This document shows, one piece after another, positions 11,101 through 23,179 of a DNA stretch of 64,000 nt. Position 1 is the stretch's first letter, and each line of letters starts with the position of its first letter. Source of the stretch: Xanthoparmelia taractica (lineage: Eukaryota > Ascomycota > Lecanoromycetes > Lecanorales > Parmeliaceae); assembly GCA_033085395.1 (NCBI GenBank), contig JANQBS010000050.1:1-64000 (forward strand). Direction: 5' to 3'. The notes beneath the pieces are model-generated. The model was not told where the DNA came from and did not search any database. It was given only the letters and a program-made list of their open reading frames with translations. Both the position numbers and the translations under genes were made by a program.

Positions 11101-14100
11101 GGTGAGGACATAGCATTCCTAACACACAGGCTTCCGAGATGATAATGACTGGTGGAGTCAAGTCAACTAAGGGTTGAGAATTCCGCATTGAGAATGTCTC
11201 AAGGGTATTGGTTTTGGGTTGTTTCTCGACTTGCTTTGGCGCAACACTCAAGTAGTCCAGAATCTTGAGAGGTTGATCTGCTGAGGTAGAGTCGGGTGTA
11301 GTGCTTGGGATAAAAGCTTTTTGTGATCCGGTGGGTCTTGTGAATATAAGATCTTTGGGGTCTTTCAGAACGCTTCGTATTCTTGTATTGATAACTTTTT
11401 AACCCTCCTGGAGAAAGATAGTAGGTCATGTCTAGTCCTTCAATTTCCTAAACCTCTATGTTATTAAGTCGAACCAAATACTGGACATAGACGGTAGCCT
11501 GAGCATGTTCCTCGGAACTATGATTTACCACAAGATAAACTCAGAGCCCACAACTACACGGCACGGATGTTTCCCAGAGATTGGAGGAGGGAGCGGGCGA
11601 GCGACGAGGTGTGCAAGGTAGTCCCAGTGCACGGTATGCTGACCCTCTTTGCTCCCCGTGTCTTTCTTACAATCTTAGTCCAAGACGATATCTGAATCCA
11701 ACCTCCACACAGTGTATCATCATAACGAAAGGAAGAGCGGTTTGTGTGGGGATCGAAAATGGTTCTTCAGTATATTGTCGGAACCTTGGTGGATAGGATC
11801 TCTGAATGGTCCTCGGGGCGGAGAGTGTTTGAGTGAACACCGTATGCACCAACGATCGTGGAGCGTTGGCTCGAAGACTTGGATTACCTCAGGCCTTAGA
11901 CGTGTAGGCGTGTCTCTTTGTAGAGCTTCAATAAGAATAACATTAGATGGTTCGATTCCGTGTTTTGTTGTTGTTCATTTTCTCTAATAACTAGCTAGCT
12001 CTTTTGGGGCTAGCTAGTTATAGAAGGGACGGCTATTCTTCGGTCTCCTGACTAATTCTAAGGTACCACTGGGTACCTTAAGCTTGAGCTCTTGGCTACG
12101 GAACAAAGTAAACTCGATTGGGCTCGAGTGGTAGGATCAATTCATTGCATTCCACCCAAATTTGAGTTGCTGGGTGCAAGGGCACGAGCGTGGAGGGTCA
12201 GCAAGCGTAACGAAGAAACGTCCTGCAATTGGAAATCATATAGTGACTGCTAAGATGAGACGATAAAAGAAATCACATCGGAAATCGCTGAAGGCGACCG
12301 CAGTACGATCAAAAGAGTGGGCCATCTCAAAAGTATTGTCAGATCCCGTGTCAATCGAGCCGGATGTAGTGAACATTGATGGAAGTCTTCCTATAGCCAT
12401 CGCTTGAAGTACCCAATACTCTTTACTTTGTCCGATAGCCAACTTTTCATTGACGCCGTTCGCAGTTGATGATTTGCAATCGGGCCCTGAGATGTGGGAA
12501 GGATTAAAGCTGTTCCTCGCATTAGCCATGACCGAGTTGGAAAGGGAAGGCTGCCGACCTACCTTAGACTGTCGACGAATCAACTTATTTCCTGTCGTAG
12601 TCTCTCTGACTTATATTGTCTTCCGCATCTTTACCTCTGCCCTCCTGACGATGCATGTGAGGCGGCTCTTCCTTGTACGGCTGATCCAGCCACCGTTTCA
12701 CAGATGGGGGATAAGGACCATTATCCCGAAAGCCTTGTGGATTCGAGCTGTGAGGTCCATTTCTGCCAACTGTGGTCAGCCATCCTTGCCTATCATAGAA
12801 CAGACGCGTCTTGAGCCTGATACCGGTGTCTTTGCCCTTCAGAAGCTCGTGCACTCCCTTGAACACCGGCGGAACGGCGCTCAGGCGTATTTTGAGGGTT
12901 CTGCTTTGTTTCGATTTTCTTTTCGGGAGCTGACATTTTAAACGAGGAACTTAGTGAAAGATGGCTTAGTTTCTGTGAGTATATGTGGTTTGAGGAGACA
13001 CGGTTCTGAAGAAATGGGGTAGCTTTTTATATATGTTTTACACTGCTTAGAAGAAATTCTGGTTGGCTGGTCTGCCCTTGGCCCTTTCTGGACATATGTC
13101 GGTGATAGGCTGATGTTGAGTCCCGCCCTCATGCAGCTTGGCAGATGCAGTTCGATGCATATCCTCTGATATGCCAACTCAGCTACGTCCCTGCGTCTGG
13201 TCGAGCGCCTATGAGTGACCAATGACATTCTGGATCCGGGGCTCCGTTGACATCTGCATGCAAAACGGCATCGTAGATTGTGTCTGAACCTAGTCAGGCT
13301 TTCTTTCAAGGTTGATCGAAGACTTCATCGCCGTACAGGTAATCGATATTAATTGCTGGGCAGGTAAAACAGCATCGACCTTTACCAGAGCCGTTCTGAC
13401 AGTCTTTCAGGGGGTTTATTGTGCATAAAGGGCAAGAGCATAGTCGACTGTATTCAGCAGATTTTTTCCGAGATCGAGTACGGGGGATTGAAGTACTGCC
13501 TGTCGATCTCTGGAAATTCCAATAAATCCTGGTCCGAGTCACAAAGTTGTCTCTTTCAATGTTGAAGAGAAATCACAGGAGAAAGATACTAGTCTCTATT
13601 GGTCTAGGGAGAGTGTGAATCTCAGTTGTAGAGTACTGTTTGTAACAGTATTACAGGAGACTCAAAAGGGTTCGGCCCCAGAATACATTACTTTCACAGC
13701 AAACTGCTATCCCCCAAGTCAGCAACAAGGCAGCAGATGTAGACAACCATTTCGTCTTCACCAGAACACCCCTGGCTATCATTCAGGGCGTCATGCCGAA
13801 CATCCGGAATGCACGGCTTTCTCAACCCCGATGCTTCTCAGGACAGGGATATTCAACAAGTAGGATTGATCCTACTTCTTCCTCCATACCTCGCATCAGT
13901 CTCACCCTAGCTCGCTGACAGCATAGTTGCGCTCGAATCATGGTACTCAGTGCTTCGATTCGTGAGCACATGATTTACGTACTTGCGTTAGCGTCGTCCA
14001 AAGCTCCAGTCGTTTTTGTTCATGCTGCCAAGGACTAATGGCTGCCTGCTCCTTTGCGTACATATACCTCAAAATGTCTGAAGTTGAGGAGCCTACAGGC

Positions 14101-14414
14101 TAGCTTTCGCGTCTTACTACCTCTCAAATGTTGAACAATTACTCTCTTACCCTTGAACACGGAGCGGCTCCCTCCTTTCCTCAGACTTACGCAGCTCTAG
14201 TCAAACCGACCATCCATGAGGCACCTACAGTACATGCTTGACCTACTGCTGACACTAAGGCCCATGCAACTGCTCATTTCGAGTGGTAACCACAGACATT
14301 GCCATGACTCTCAGAGATACGATATACCATCAGCTCACTGCCATCTCTCCCCCCTATCTCTTTGTGATAAGGATCCGACATATATAATGGAGAGAGAAGT
14401 TTTTTCTTCGGAGT
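8102..14414. other. Long stretch without a supportable gene
   Basis: About 6.3 kb at roughly 50% GC with only short frames on both strands. None has splice signals that join it to a neighbour, nor a recognisable motif. The region is not RIP-mutated (CA/TG are common), so it looks like old decayed or genuinely non-coding unique DNA. A perfect hairpin lies at 11987-12021. Frames around 12236-12941 overlap on both strands and were left uncalled. Confidence 0.6.
11987..12021. repeat. Perfect 13-bp inverted repeat (hairpin)
   Basis: ATAACTAGCTAGC is followed by a 9-base loop and its exact reverse complement. It lies in gene-free DNA, so a terminator role is unsupported; it may be the trace of a small transposon end. 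Confidence 0.7.
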
Positions 14415-15490
14415 ATGAGCGGCACACCGACAAAATCTGAACACCTCTACAACCTAAGAGATCCAAGGACACTCTATCTATCAAAGCATAAAGAACGTCC
14501 CTTATCCGAAGTGGAAAGAAGAATGGACGAGTTGACTGAAGCACTGATTTCCGCCGACTACAGTTATGACTTTGTCGCCGAGTGAGCTGCACCTTTGCTC
14601 ATCAACGTGAAGTTTGCTGATAATTTCACTCTGTCCACAGAAAAAATTCATGGAGATCGCGCTCACGCCACTGGAACAAACAGGCAAAGAACGCCTGGAA
14701 TATCCGGACGAATCAAAAGGGACGAGCGCTACCTATACCTACGGAGCTTGCCAAATTTCCTGTTTGTATTGAATGGGATCAGGATGTTTGGGAGTGGAGG
14801 GACCATAAATTGGGAGGGAAAGATCCGTATGTCAGGCTTCTCACATCGCGCCAGCACGACTGAGATATGTAGCTTGCAATCTTCGGTAATTCAAGCGGAC
14901 CGAAACACTGGTGATTGGAACGGGCAGTATCAGACTTTCGCGGTGTAAGGTTTCTACTACCTTCCAAGATCCTTCACTAAAAGCAGTGCAGGACCGGAGA
15001 GCGTGACACTTTCCAGGATTCCCACGCGTCTCTGTCCACAAACAGCCCTCCATATCCCTCAGATCTCACGATAAATCCCGGAATTACATTTCCTTACTTC
15101 AATACAGTGACCGTACCCTGGCCACAACAGGCTTCGATTCCCTTCGCTACCCTACCTCTTCCCTTGTCACCTCAACCTGAACAAGCCCGCGACGTCCTAC
15201 AAGACTACGATTGCGGCTCAAAAATGTACTATCAGAACTATCAAACGGCAACATCTGCTCCTGACGCCATCCTTCCGGCTTCGAACTCGATCCACGGAGA
15301 GGAGCACGACCTCGTGTCCTACATGGGCGAGATGGGGCCATCCTACATGAGCGAGAGGGCGCCGTCCTTCATGAGCGACATGCGGCCATCCCATGTCCCT
15401 GTCGAGAGCTGGCCTCAGCAGGACTATGAGTCGGCGGGCCGAGATCATACAGCGAAGGATGGAACGTCATCCAGAAACGACTACGCTTAA
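14415..15490 (+). CDS. Four-exon orphan gene, 307 aa
   Basis: Model: join(14415..14581, 14641..14826, 14873..14944, 14992..15490), 924 nt. All three introns (59, 46 and 47 bp) have good fungal signals: GTGAGC...CCACAG with CTGAT upstream, GTATGT...TGTAG, GTAAGG...TGCAG with CTAA. Reading phase is kept across every junction. The N-terminal 60 residues are charged and helical; residues about 55-115 are tryptophan-rich (for example NSWRSRSRHW and EWDQDVWEW). The C-terminal half is proline- and serine-rich with a short imperfect repeat (GPSYMSER, APSFMSDM). I do not recognise the family. It stands alone in a gene-poor region. Alternatives: exon 2 could read on to a stop at 14861, giving about 129 residues, or further 5' exons may exist. 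Confidence 0.6.
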
Positions 15491-18400
15491 CGGTTCTCAA
15501 GAGTTGACCTTCATGGTGGGCACCGGTCTACAAGTTTCGCAGCGGGACAAGCTCCAGGACTTCAAGAATTGCGACGAACTACAAGTCAATAGGAAGGCTC
15601 TCAATATAGTTCAGCTTCATGGGCAAGTCATGAAAGGGTTGTGAGAGGTACAGAGAACGTATGTGTTGGGTCTTGTGATGGCAATAGGAGTTTTTCATTT
15701 CATTCGGTGGAGGTGGAGAAGTCATTGCGGCGCATCTTTTAAGCCATGCTTGCTATGACTATATGTAGCTAGGATGTTTTGGAAAAGCTCTCTTGTTTAA
15801 TAGAAGCATTGTAGACTGTCTTGTATCATCGCTCGTCCTAGACACACCTCCCCACTGAACCCCAGCATCGCTTGCTTGCATCCTAGAAGGACAGCTGGAA
15901 ACGGCTCTTGCATCCTCCTGTCTCTTGCCCAATACTTTCCGGCAGGTCAAGACATCTTTTAGGCGATGTTATGTAGGTTTGAACCCCATCCGGGAAGATA
16001 TAATGGCGCAGATAAACATGCATTATTGACTGATTACCGCTAAGGTTCGCAGGCACATCAGGTACGGTTGGTGGTATGATGAGTATTTTTATTTCACGGC
16101 TTCAGGCGATGTTTGAGCTTGAAAGTAAGAGTGTCTATGACGGCGTCATCAGCAGATGTAGAGACGCGGCTGTGATACATAAGGACAGGAAGAGTTTCCT
16201 GGACAGCTGAAGTCTTGAAAGGTTAGATTTTCTTAGTTCCGCGGATCCGGAAGGTAGGTATTACGCTGTTTTTTTTTTTTTTTTTTTTGTAGAACTACCT
16301 TCCATAAAGGAAGGGATGTGAGCGGGGCTTTGCGACCCTGTGGGATAGTCTTGTAAGGGGAGTGGGGGCTCGACGAGAGTGGTGGGACATTGAGTGGGCG
16401 ACACTGTCGCACACAAGGGTCAGCAATGGAATTCCAAGAGGGTGAGAAGATCCGCAACGGGTCTGCGTTGGAGCCCTGAACTTGCAGGTTCGATGTCTGA
16501 GTTTGGCCTCATGGCATTTTGTGTGGTATGGCTGTGTTGGGGCTCCATCGTGTCCCCATCGCTGAAGAGAAAATGAAGCTCTTCTCGGCTTTCGAGAGTG
16601 CTACGGACTCGGTCATCGTGTGTGGCACCCGGAAGGATGTTTGCATATACACAACAACCGTAGAATCCAGTTGCAGGATCCCTGGACCGTGACGACCTTT
16701 TCTTTGACCTTGAAGTGGTGGGAGACGGTGGAATGCCCAGAGAGGTTGGTTGAGGGGGACCAGAAGCCAGAGCAACGCGAGCTATAAGTTTCTAGGGCGT
16801 TAGTAACCAAGAGAAATGGTAATAAGACAGATCCAAACTATCACCGAAGACTTACTATATCTATATCCATTAACGCGAGACTATACGCAAAGGCAAGAAA
16901 GGACGGCAGCCAAAGTCGGTCCCTAGCCAGGCTGATATCAAGCAAACACAACGCAGCATGGAAGGCAGCCCTCATACGAGGTCTCCTATGCCTGTTGGCT
17001 GGGTCATAGAAGCAGAAGACTAGAAGGAGGCGTTGCTACGCCAGCTCCAGAGTTGAATTAATTCAGGTGGAATTGCGTAGAATATTTTAAATAATAACAC
17101 ATCCACGGATATAAGGCCAAGATACTGCAGAGGCAGGGTATGACGGTTGATAATAGAGAACGCGAAAGCTAAGCCACCATTGTAGAAGGCTGTGCGCAAC
17201 GATGAGTCCGAGTAATGTCAGCAGAGGTCGGCAAGATCCAGGCCGGTAAGAAAGTGCTTTTCGCATATCCTATGTTGTATTCTGGAGGATATTGGAGACT
17301 GCGGAAATCTAACCGCTGGAGAGGGTGGGAAGGTGGTGTGGTAGTGTTTTAGGTCTAGGCCAATAATATTGTCCCACCCCTGTATTGATTTGATTGCCCT
17401 ATGCAGCCTGACGAGGCTGAGCTGCTGCCTATGACTACCATTAGAAGTACTCATATCCTTCACATTGTTTTTTTGTTTGTTTGTCTTTTCATCTCAGGCT
17501 CTTAGGGAGGCCCCTATGACAGCGCCGCACACTAGAGGTTGAACTGGGCGGCCTTGCATTATTTCTTCCGCTCAAAACCCGGTTTCTTGTGAGGCTGAAA
17601 GCGCCAATCCCGTCGAGCCTTGCAGAATCTCGTAAAGATTGACCAAGTAGGAATTATTTATAAGGAAAAACTACCTGCTCACATGGGGGTAAAAGGGCTG
17701 AATGTGCGTACATACTGACCTTACTATGCGGTCTCCTGTGACACGGTGGATACAGCTGTATCTCCTCTTAGGCGTACACGTTCGCATTGTACGGCCGTTC
17801 TGTAACCCATGGTAGCGCCGGGCCGGTGGTGGCATAGGGATGTTTGGGGGCTCTGCAGCACTAGCGCTCTGAGGCTCGTTATCAAGGGAAAACACATGCA
17901 CTTCAACTCATACTGCAAACGAAGACCACCATACCGAGGTTCTCAACAAGACCAGATTCAAGCTCGATCCTTAAGCTGTGTCGAGTCGTGCATAAAGCTA
18001 CAGGACAATGCACCTGTTTTCTCACAAGCGTGATAGAAAGGCAAAGAAACGTGCTACGGCTCTTTGTAACAAGACAACGCGTTCAGAGTCACAAAGCTCC
18101 CCCAACAGAGACCCAACTTCCGTTGGACGTGAGACGCTTGCCAATGGAACCGACCTTAGTGAAATTGTCCTTACCCTTCCTAGTCAAGGCTTCCTAGGAC
18201 CATAGCTAGGACGGAAACGACAGCGGTGTCGGTTCCGAGGTCTCAAGGTACGAAGCAACCGCTAGACCATCTTTCCAAAGGAATGGCTTACTCATGGTAA
18301 TCTCAAGCTTCCGCACTTTGTGGACCCGTATGCTCCTTGCTGACTTCTTTGTCAGTGCAATAGGCAAGACAAACATCTAGGAGCACGACGGTGAGGCTTC

Positions 18401-20989
18401 GGCTTCCACTGAAACTGTTATCGCCTGTTCGTGTGCGGAATGGAGCAGAATCTAATAACGTGTCGGCAGTGCTACCATCGATCCTATTGGGACTGCTCTC
18501 CGCGCAACAGCAGATACTCGTGAGGAAATCTGTGGAAGCCGCCAGTACGACGGTGAGGACCCAAGAGCCAAAGCAGGCAAATCATGGCGGTGGTTCCAAG
18601 TGGTTCCTAAGTCGCATTTGCTTCCCATTGTCTCTCGTACCTACTAACGACTTACAGTAGTCTCCTCGTACACAGTACCCATCCTGAACCCTCAACCTTG
18701 ATTGGACGACGCCTATACCTATAACCTTGGGAGTCATAAAGGCAAGAGGAGGATGTGGAGGTATTGGTCCCGAGACAATGATATCTATACGCAGTAGCCT
18801 GTCACCTGTGGAACCTGGATCATCGGTATCATTGGGCCAAGAGATATGCGCTAGATTGAGGCCTAGATGGGAATCATAGGGCCTTTTTGGTACCGGGGCT
18901 GGATAGCTCCAATGCAGACAAACCTCCTCTGTTGTTTTGTCGGATATGGCTTCGGATGAAGGTCTTGCCTACAGAGTTCCTGTGCGCTGCTAGAGAACGC
19001 GGACTGCTCCTCTCTATTTGCTCTCACATCGGGTGTCGTCACGGATACTTTGTGCAAGCCCCCACTACCGACCTTTAAATCCACGCGTATGGCGCGGTTA
19101 TGAAGCGCCATGCTTCCGACACCAGCAGAGATCTATTAGGGCTTGTCAAATCTATTGAAATTCTGGGATCCAGAGCAACTTTCATTCCCAATCTTTCATT
19201 CGAGTCCGAGCGAGTCGCCCAGGTCCTGGCGGAGCGATTGGGCGCTATCTTGTGTGACTGGCTGTCCAGTATCCAAAGAGACAGGCCTCCAGACCGAGTC
19301 TCCCCCATAGACTGCGCAGAAGAGTGACGACCAAAGCCTTCTATCTAGTTCCGATGCAAGCACTCCTCGATGAACGTACCCTTTCAGCTTCTCGCCCTGC
19401 AAATTCTTGCTCGAGATGGTCGAATACACATTTTCAACCGCTTTGGCGACGTTCGCCAACTACATGAACTTAACGAAATAGGAAGGTCCTCGCGGTAGGC
19501 TGCATGAACAGCGGAGTCTCATGCATCTAAACAAATGAATGGACAGGGGATGCCGCCATGCCTTGAGTGGCCGTACATCGGTCTACTCACACTTTTACGA
19601 TTGCGAGTCAAAAGTGCTCCTAGGTATGAAGTCCACCCCCTTCTTACTCATTGCTTGCCTTCCGAAGCTTCCGAAGCTCTATCGACTACGTTTTGATTCC
19701 ATGGAAATTATACCATTAGCACTGAGAGGTCTAGGTTTCAATGGACTGTACCTTATTAATTGCTCCGGTGCCTATTCCTTGCCATTGCAATCCGGTTTTT
19801 GCTGACGGTCTCCCTTCATGACAGGCAGTGAAGGAAGTGGAAAATTGGTCGAGTCTTTGATGCTGACCGAGGGGGAAGAATGTAGGGAACATTGAATCTG
19901 GAAAGAAGCTCATGACAGAGGAACTCGTCAAGCAACAACGAATGAATACCCCAAGGTGAAGGACCATCTCCTGTTGGTGAATCCAGGGGTACCATAACCC
20001 AGTGAAATTGCAGACTTGCGCCTACGGAACCGTCAATATATGTTCTCTCCTCAAATGACAAGACTCAATTCTTCGAATGCACGTCAATCGCGCAGGAACG
20101 GAAGAAGAAGCAGCAGTATGGTGTTCGTATGTGCGAGATTCGCAAGTTGCCTCTGCCACGACTTAGCAAAAACCCTTGTCAGCCGATATGGGTCAGTGCT
20201 CATAGTAGCCGTGTGGCACAGATTTTATGGCGCACACTTTCGAATGAGCAGAGTCGCACAAAGATACCCAAGAAAATCCTCTCTACTAAAGTAATCCAAA
20301 AGCTCTGAAGCGAAAGCAGCACTAATTCAGATACAGGTAGTGATCCTCAATGGTCCAAAGTCGAAACTCTATCTGGAGTCCAGGAGGAGCCTTCTTCGCT
20401 CGAGTTCGGCGTCAGCAACCGACCCGCACAGCCTCGACGACTACACGAAAACGTAACAGTATAACGACCATCCGGACTCAATCTGAACCCAATAGAATTT
20501 CAATCATCCTTTCTTTGTGTTTGTTGCATCGCTATAACGTCCTCGCCAGCCAATGCGAAGCATTCATTCTCCATTCAAGGCTATCGATTTCATAAAAGAG
20601 CAAATCTCGAATCTTGCGCTTGCCCTGGGTATCCGCTTTGACAAATGCTCCACGTAGTTATAGATTGACATGCGCACCGTAATAAATCAGCCCGTGCAAG
20701 TGTATGGCTGGCATATTGACGAATAAGGTGATATCGCTACCCCAATTCTGCAAACACGCATGGAAAGGTTTCTCGATTTTCGCTCGGGAGCCGCCACAGG
20801 TATCATCTTGTGCGTCCGTGCAGCCCAAGGTAGGTCGGTTTGATTTCGCTGAATGCTCCGGCGACGGCTGACAGGCATCGAAAGGACCCTGCGACTCGAT
20901 ACGCAGCTCGTCAACCGCCAGATCCAGCGTATCTAGCTTTACGGCCGCTCAGCAAGCAGGAGAATGGCTGGATTATTTCATCAAAAAAC
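15491..20989. other. Gene-poor stretch
   Basis: About 5.5 kb with only short unsupported frames. It contains a run of about 20 T at 16269-16288. Codon-like stretches at 18.9-19.5 kb and 20.1-20.6 kb could be remnants of genes, the latter perhaps the N-terminal part of the HET pseudogene that follows, but no motif allows a call. Confidence 0.5.
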
Positions 20990-22190
20990 TGCTTACAGGA
21001 CACCCAAATCGCGTCTTTGACGTTGGCCTTAATCATTCTAGTTATAAACCGAGCCTGTATCCGGATCGCGAGCATGGGAGCAGATTATACTGTACTCAGC
21101 CATTACTGGAGAATGCCACGAAAATAACGTCAAGGAGTGCTATAATCGACATTAATATGAAGGGTATACCCTCCACCAACTCCCTCAGTCAATATAAGGT
21201 GCAATGTCCCTTGCACGAGGCCTTGAATCCGACAACTCTGGGTCGACCGACTCTTAACACTTCACCATAGTGTTATATACGAAGCTAGCGAGATAAGAAA
21301 AGACGAGAATGATTCTCTGGGACTCGACAGTGACCATCGCAGCGAGCAACGCTCGTAGCCAATCTGACGGTTTCCTACAGCCCAAAATCCCACAGGCTGC
21401 ATATCAGCTTCGACTTTGCCGTTCCAACGGCGCTGTAATTAATATAAGTCTAGTGCCTCCACCAATACTACAACGCCCTGAAAGAATAAATCAACTTCAG
21501 GACCTAGGCAGTGGAAGAACGTGTATTGTCACTACGAGTTTTGGTCTTTGGCCAGAAGGAGATGTCCTGGCAAGGCCAGACCGACATTATAAAAGCCGCT
21601 GCCTGGTTTCATCTAGCGCTCACAGAAGGCTGCGAGCGATTGCCTTCTCATGCCTTTCATCTCCCGTCCCTTGGTAAGCTAAAAGTCTACACAGTGGTTA
21701 CATATGACTAGGCCTTACTCGGGATAGAGGTTGTCGAAGTTAGCACTCGACGAGAATTCATTCACGATAAGGATCAATAATTGCTTTCGCCGGCATAGTT
21801 GCTCAGCTCGAGCTCGCCTGGGGAGATACCTACATGGCTGGTATGTGGCGTACAACTCTATCCCAGCACCTTGCATTGAGTCGACACGAACTGCCTTTGC
21901 GGAGATTTACATTTCACCATCCAGTGATTATGCTCCCAGCTGGTCATGGGTATCCATTGATCGTCCACTTAGAGCTGATGATGGTCAAAGAGGTCAACGC
22001 CGAGCTTATCCTGCATTTATGTACACCAAAGAGGGTAGAGGCTCCGCCGGGTCAGGTCAAGGGAGGCGAGATTGCGCTTCCCAAATGTCCGAATGCCACT
22101 CCATATCCGTGGCTCGTGGTTCCTGGATTCGTTCCTCGACACCAACACCGCGGATAATAGGAGGAATTACAAGTTACGAGAATGCTGATG
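20990..22190 (+). pseudogene. Broken HET-domain (heterokaryon incompatibility) gene
   Basis: Successive HET-domain motifs are readable in order but in different frames: an HPNRVFDVG segment, YTVLSHYWRMP (usual form YxxLSYCWG) near 21085, ARGL...DS near 21210, STVTIAASNA near 21325 (usual TIxATxA), EERVLSLRVLVFG near 21515 (usual LQERxLSPRxLxFG), GDTYMAGMWRTTL near 21822, and YAPSWSWVSID near 21940 (the hallmark APSWSWASVD). Frame changes and stops separate them, and the tryptophan and glycine of the first motif are altered. HET proteins trigger cell death when unlike strains fuse. This copy cannot make a full product. RIP is not the main cause here, since CA/TG remain common. Confidence 0.75.
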
Positions 22191-22679
22191 ATAAAAGCTC
22201 AAGCTGTCTCAAGAAGTTGAGGTAGGTAATCAAAACAGTCTTCCAGAAACGCGCTAATCTCGAACAAGACAGCCTAGCCTAAAACAGTGGCGAAAGGGCC
22301 TCACACTCGTGGTGTGTTGCTCAATAGAGCAAGCAAGACCATTTGTTTCTCTCCGGTACAGTCATTGGTCATCGTATGTGGTAATTTGACCAAAAGAGAG
22401 CGGAGCCGGGCGCCTCGAATTCCTAAAATTCAACCTTAGAGTAAGATAAAATAAGAAGAGGAAGAATGGATCAAATGACCTTTTTGCCTTTGGAATGGCA
22501 CGCTGTATGTATCTAGGATGGGAGCAAAACTTCAACGAGGATCTTATATGATGACTTTGAAGCCCTCAGACACCTACCTATCTATTACCATCTAAGTCTT
22601 GTACACCATTGCCGGTAAGCTAGTATAAGCTTACAGTGCGCGCTTACCACCATCTCGTTCGGTGCTAGTACGCTCCATG

Positions 22680-22715
<36 letters not shown>

Positions 22716-23179
22716 TCCTCTCCCGTATACGTACGGAAAGGGGGAAAATGGCAATTGCGACTTCGCGGGTGCGCTTCGAGAGGTTCGGAAATGTTGAAGA
22801 AGAATGATTTCTGGGCATGTGCATGTTTAGCTGTGGTATTGTGCGTACGATCCATGGATCTGTTGGGGAATTTGGGGAGGGGGAAGCAGGGAATGGAAGG
22901 GATGGAGAGAAGATTACGTGTTGAGACCTGGGGAGGTGGGGCGATTTTACGGGGAAGGTAGGAAGTAGGACGGACGGCGTCGGAGCTGCAGTTAGGACGC
23001 TTATAAGTGAATGAGACTCTGATATCTATGAATATAGACTATTCGAGAGAAAAGGGAATATTTCAGACCAATATATGCTCATAATCTCCGACCTTGGCTT
23101 TCATCCCTGTATTCTCCTTCCTCCACATGGCTTGCTCTATATAATTCTCTCATTCGATGCTCAATTATAGGTCTTTCCA
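22191..23179. other. Intergenic region with CT microsatellite
   Basis: No gene seen. Contains a CT-repeat tract at about 22678-22716. The last part lies downstream of the carboxylesterase stop codon. Confidence 0.5.
22678..22716. repeat. (CT)n microsatellite
   Basis: About 39 bases of nearly pure CT dinucleotides with two interruptions. Confidence 0.85.

Noticed and set aside
11940..11960. GGTTCGATTCC, resembling a tRNA B box
   Set aside because: No matching A box, acceptor stem or cloverleaf can be drawn around it. The similar GGTTCGAA near 26430 (minus) lies inside coding sequence.
12236..12941. Overlapping frames on both strands, up to 163 codons
   Set aside because: Neither strand shows a family motif or splice signals that join frames; codon-like quality is split between strands.
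18863..19459. Series of 75-88 codon frames on both strands
   Set aside because: A faint resemblance of one minus-strand peptide (MANVAKAVENV) to fungal membrane-protein families could not be extended in any frame.
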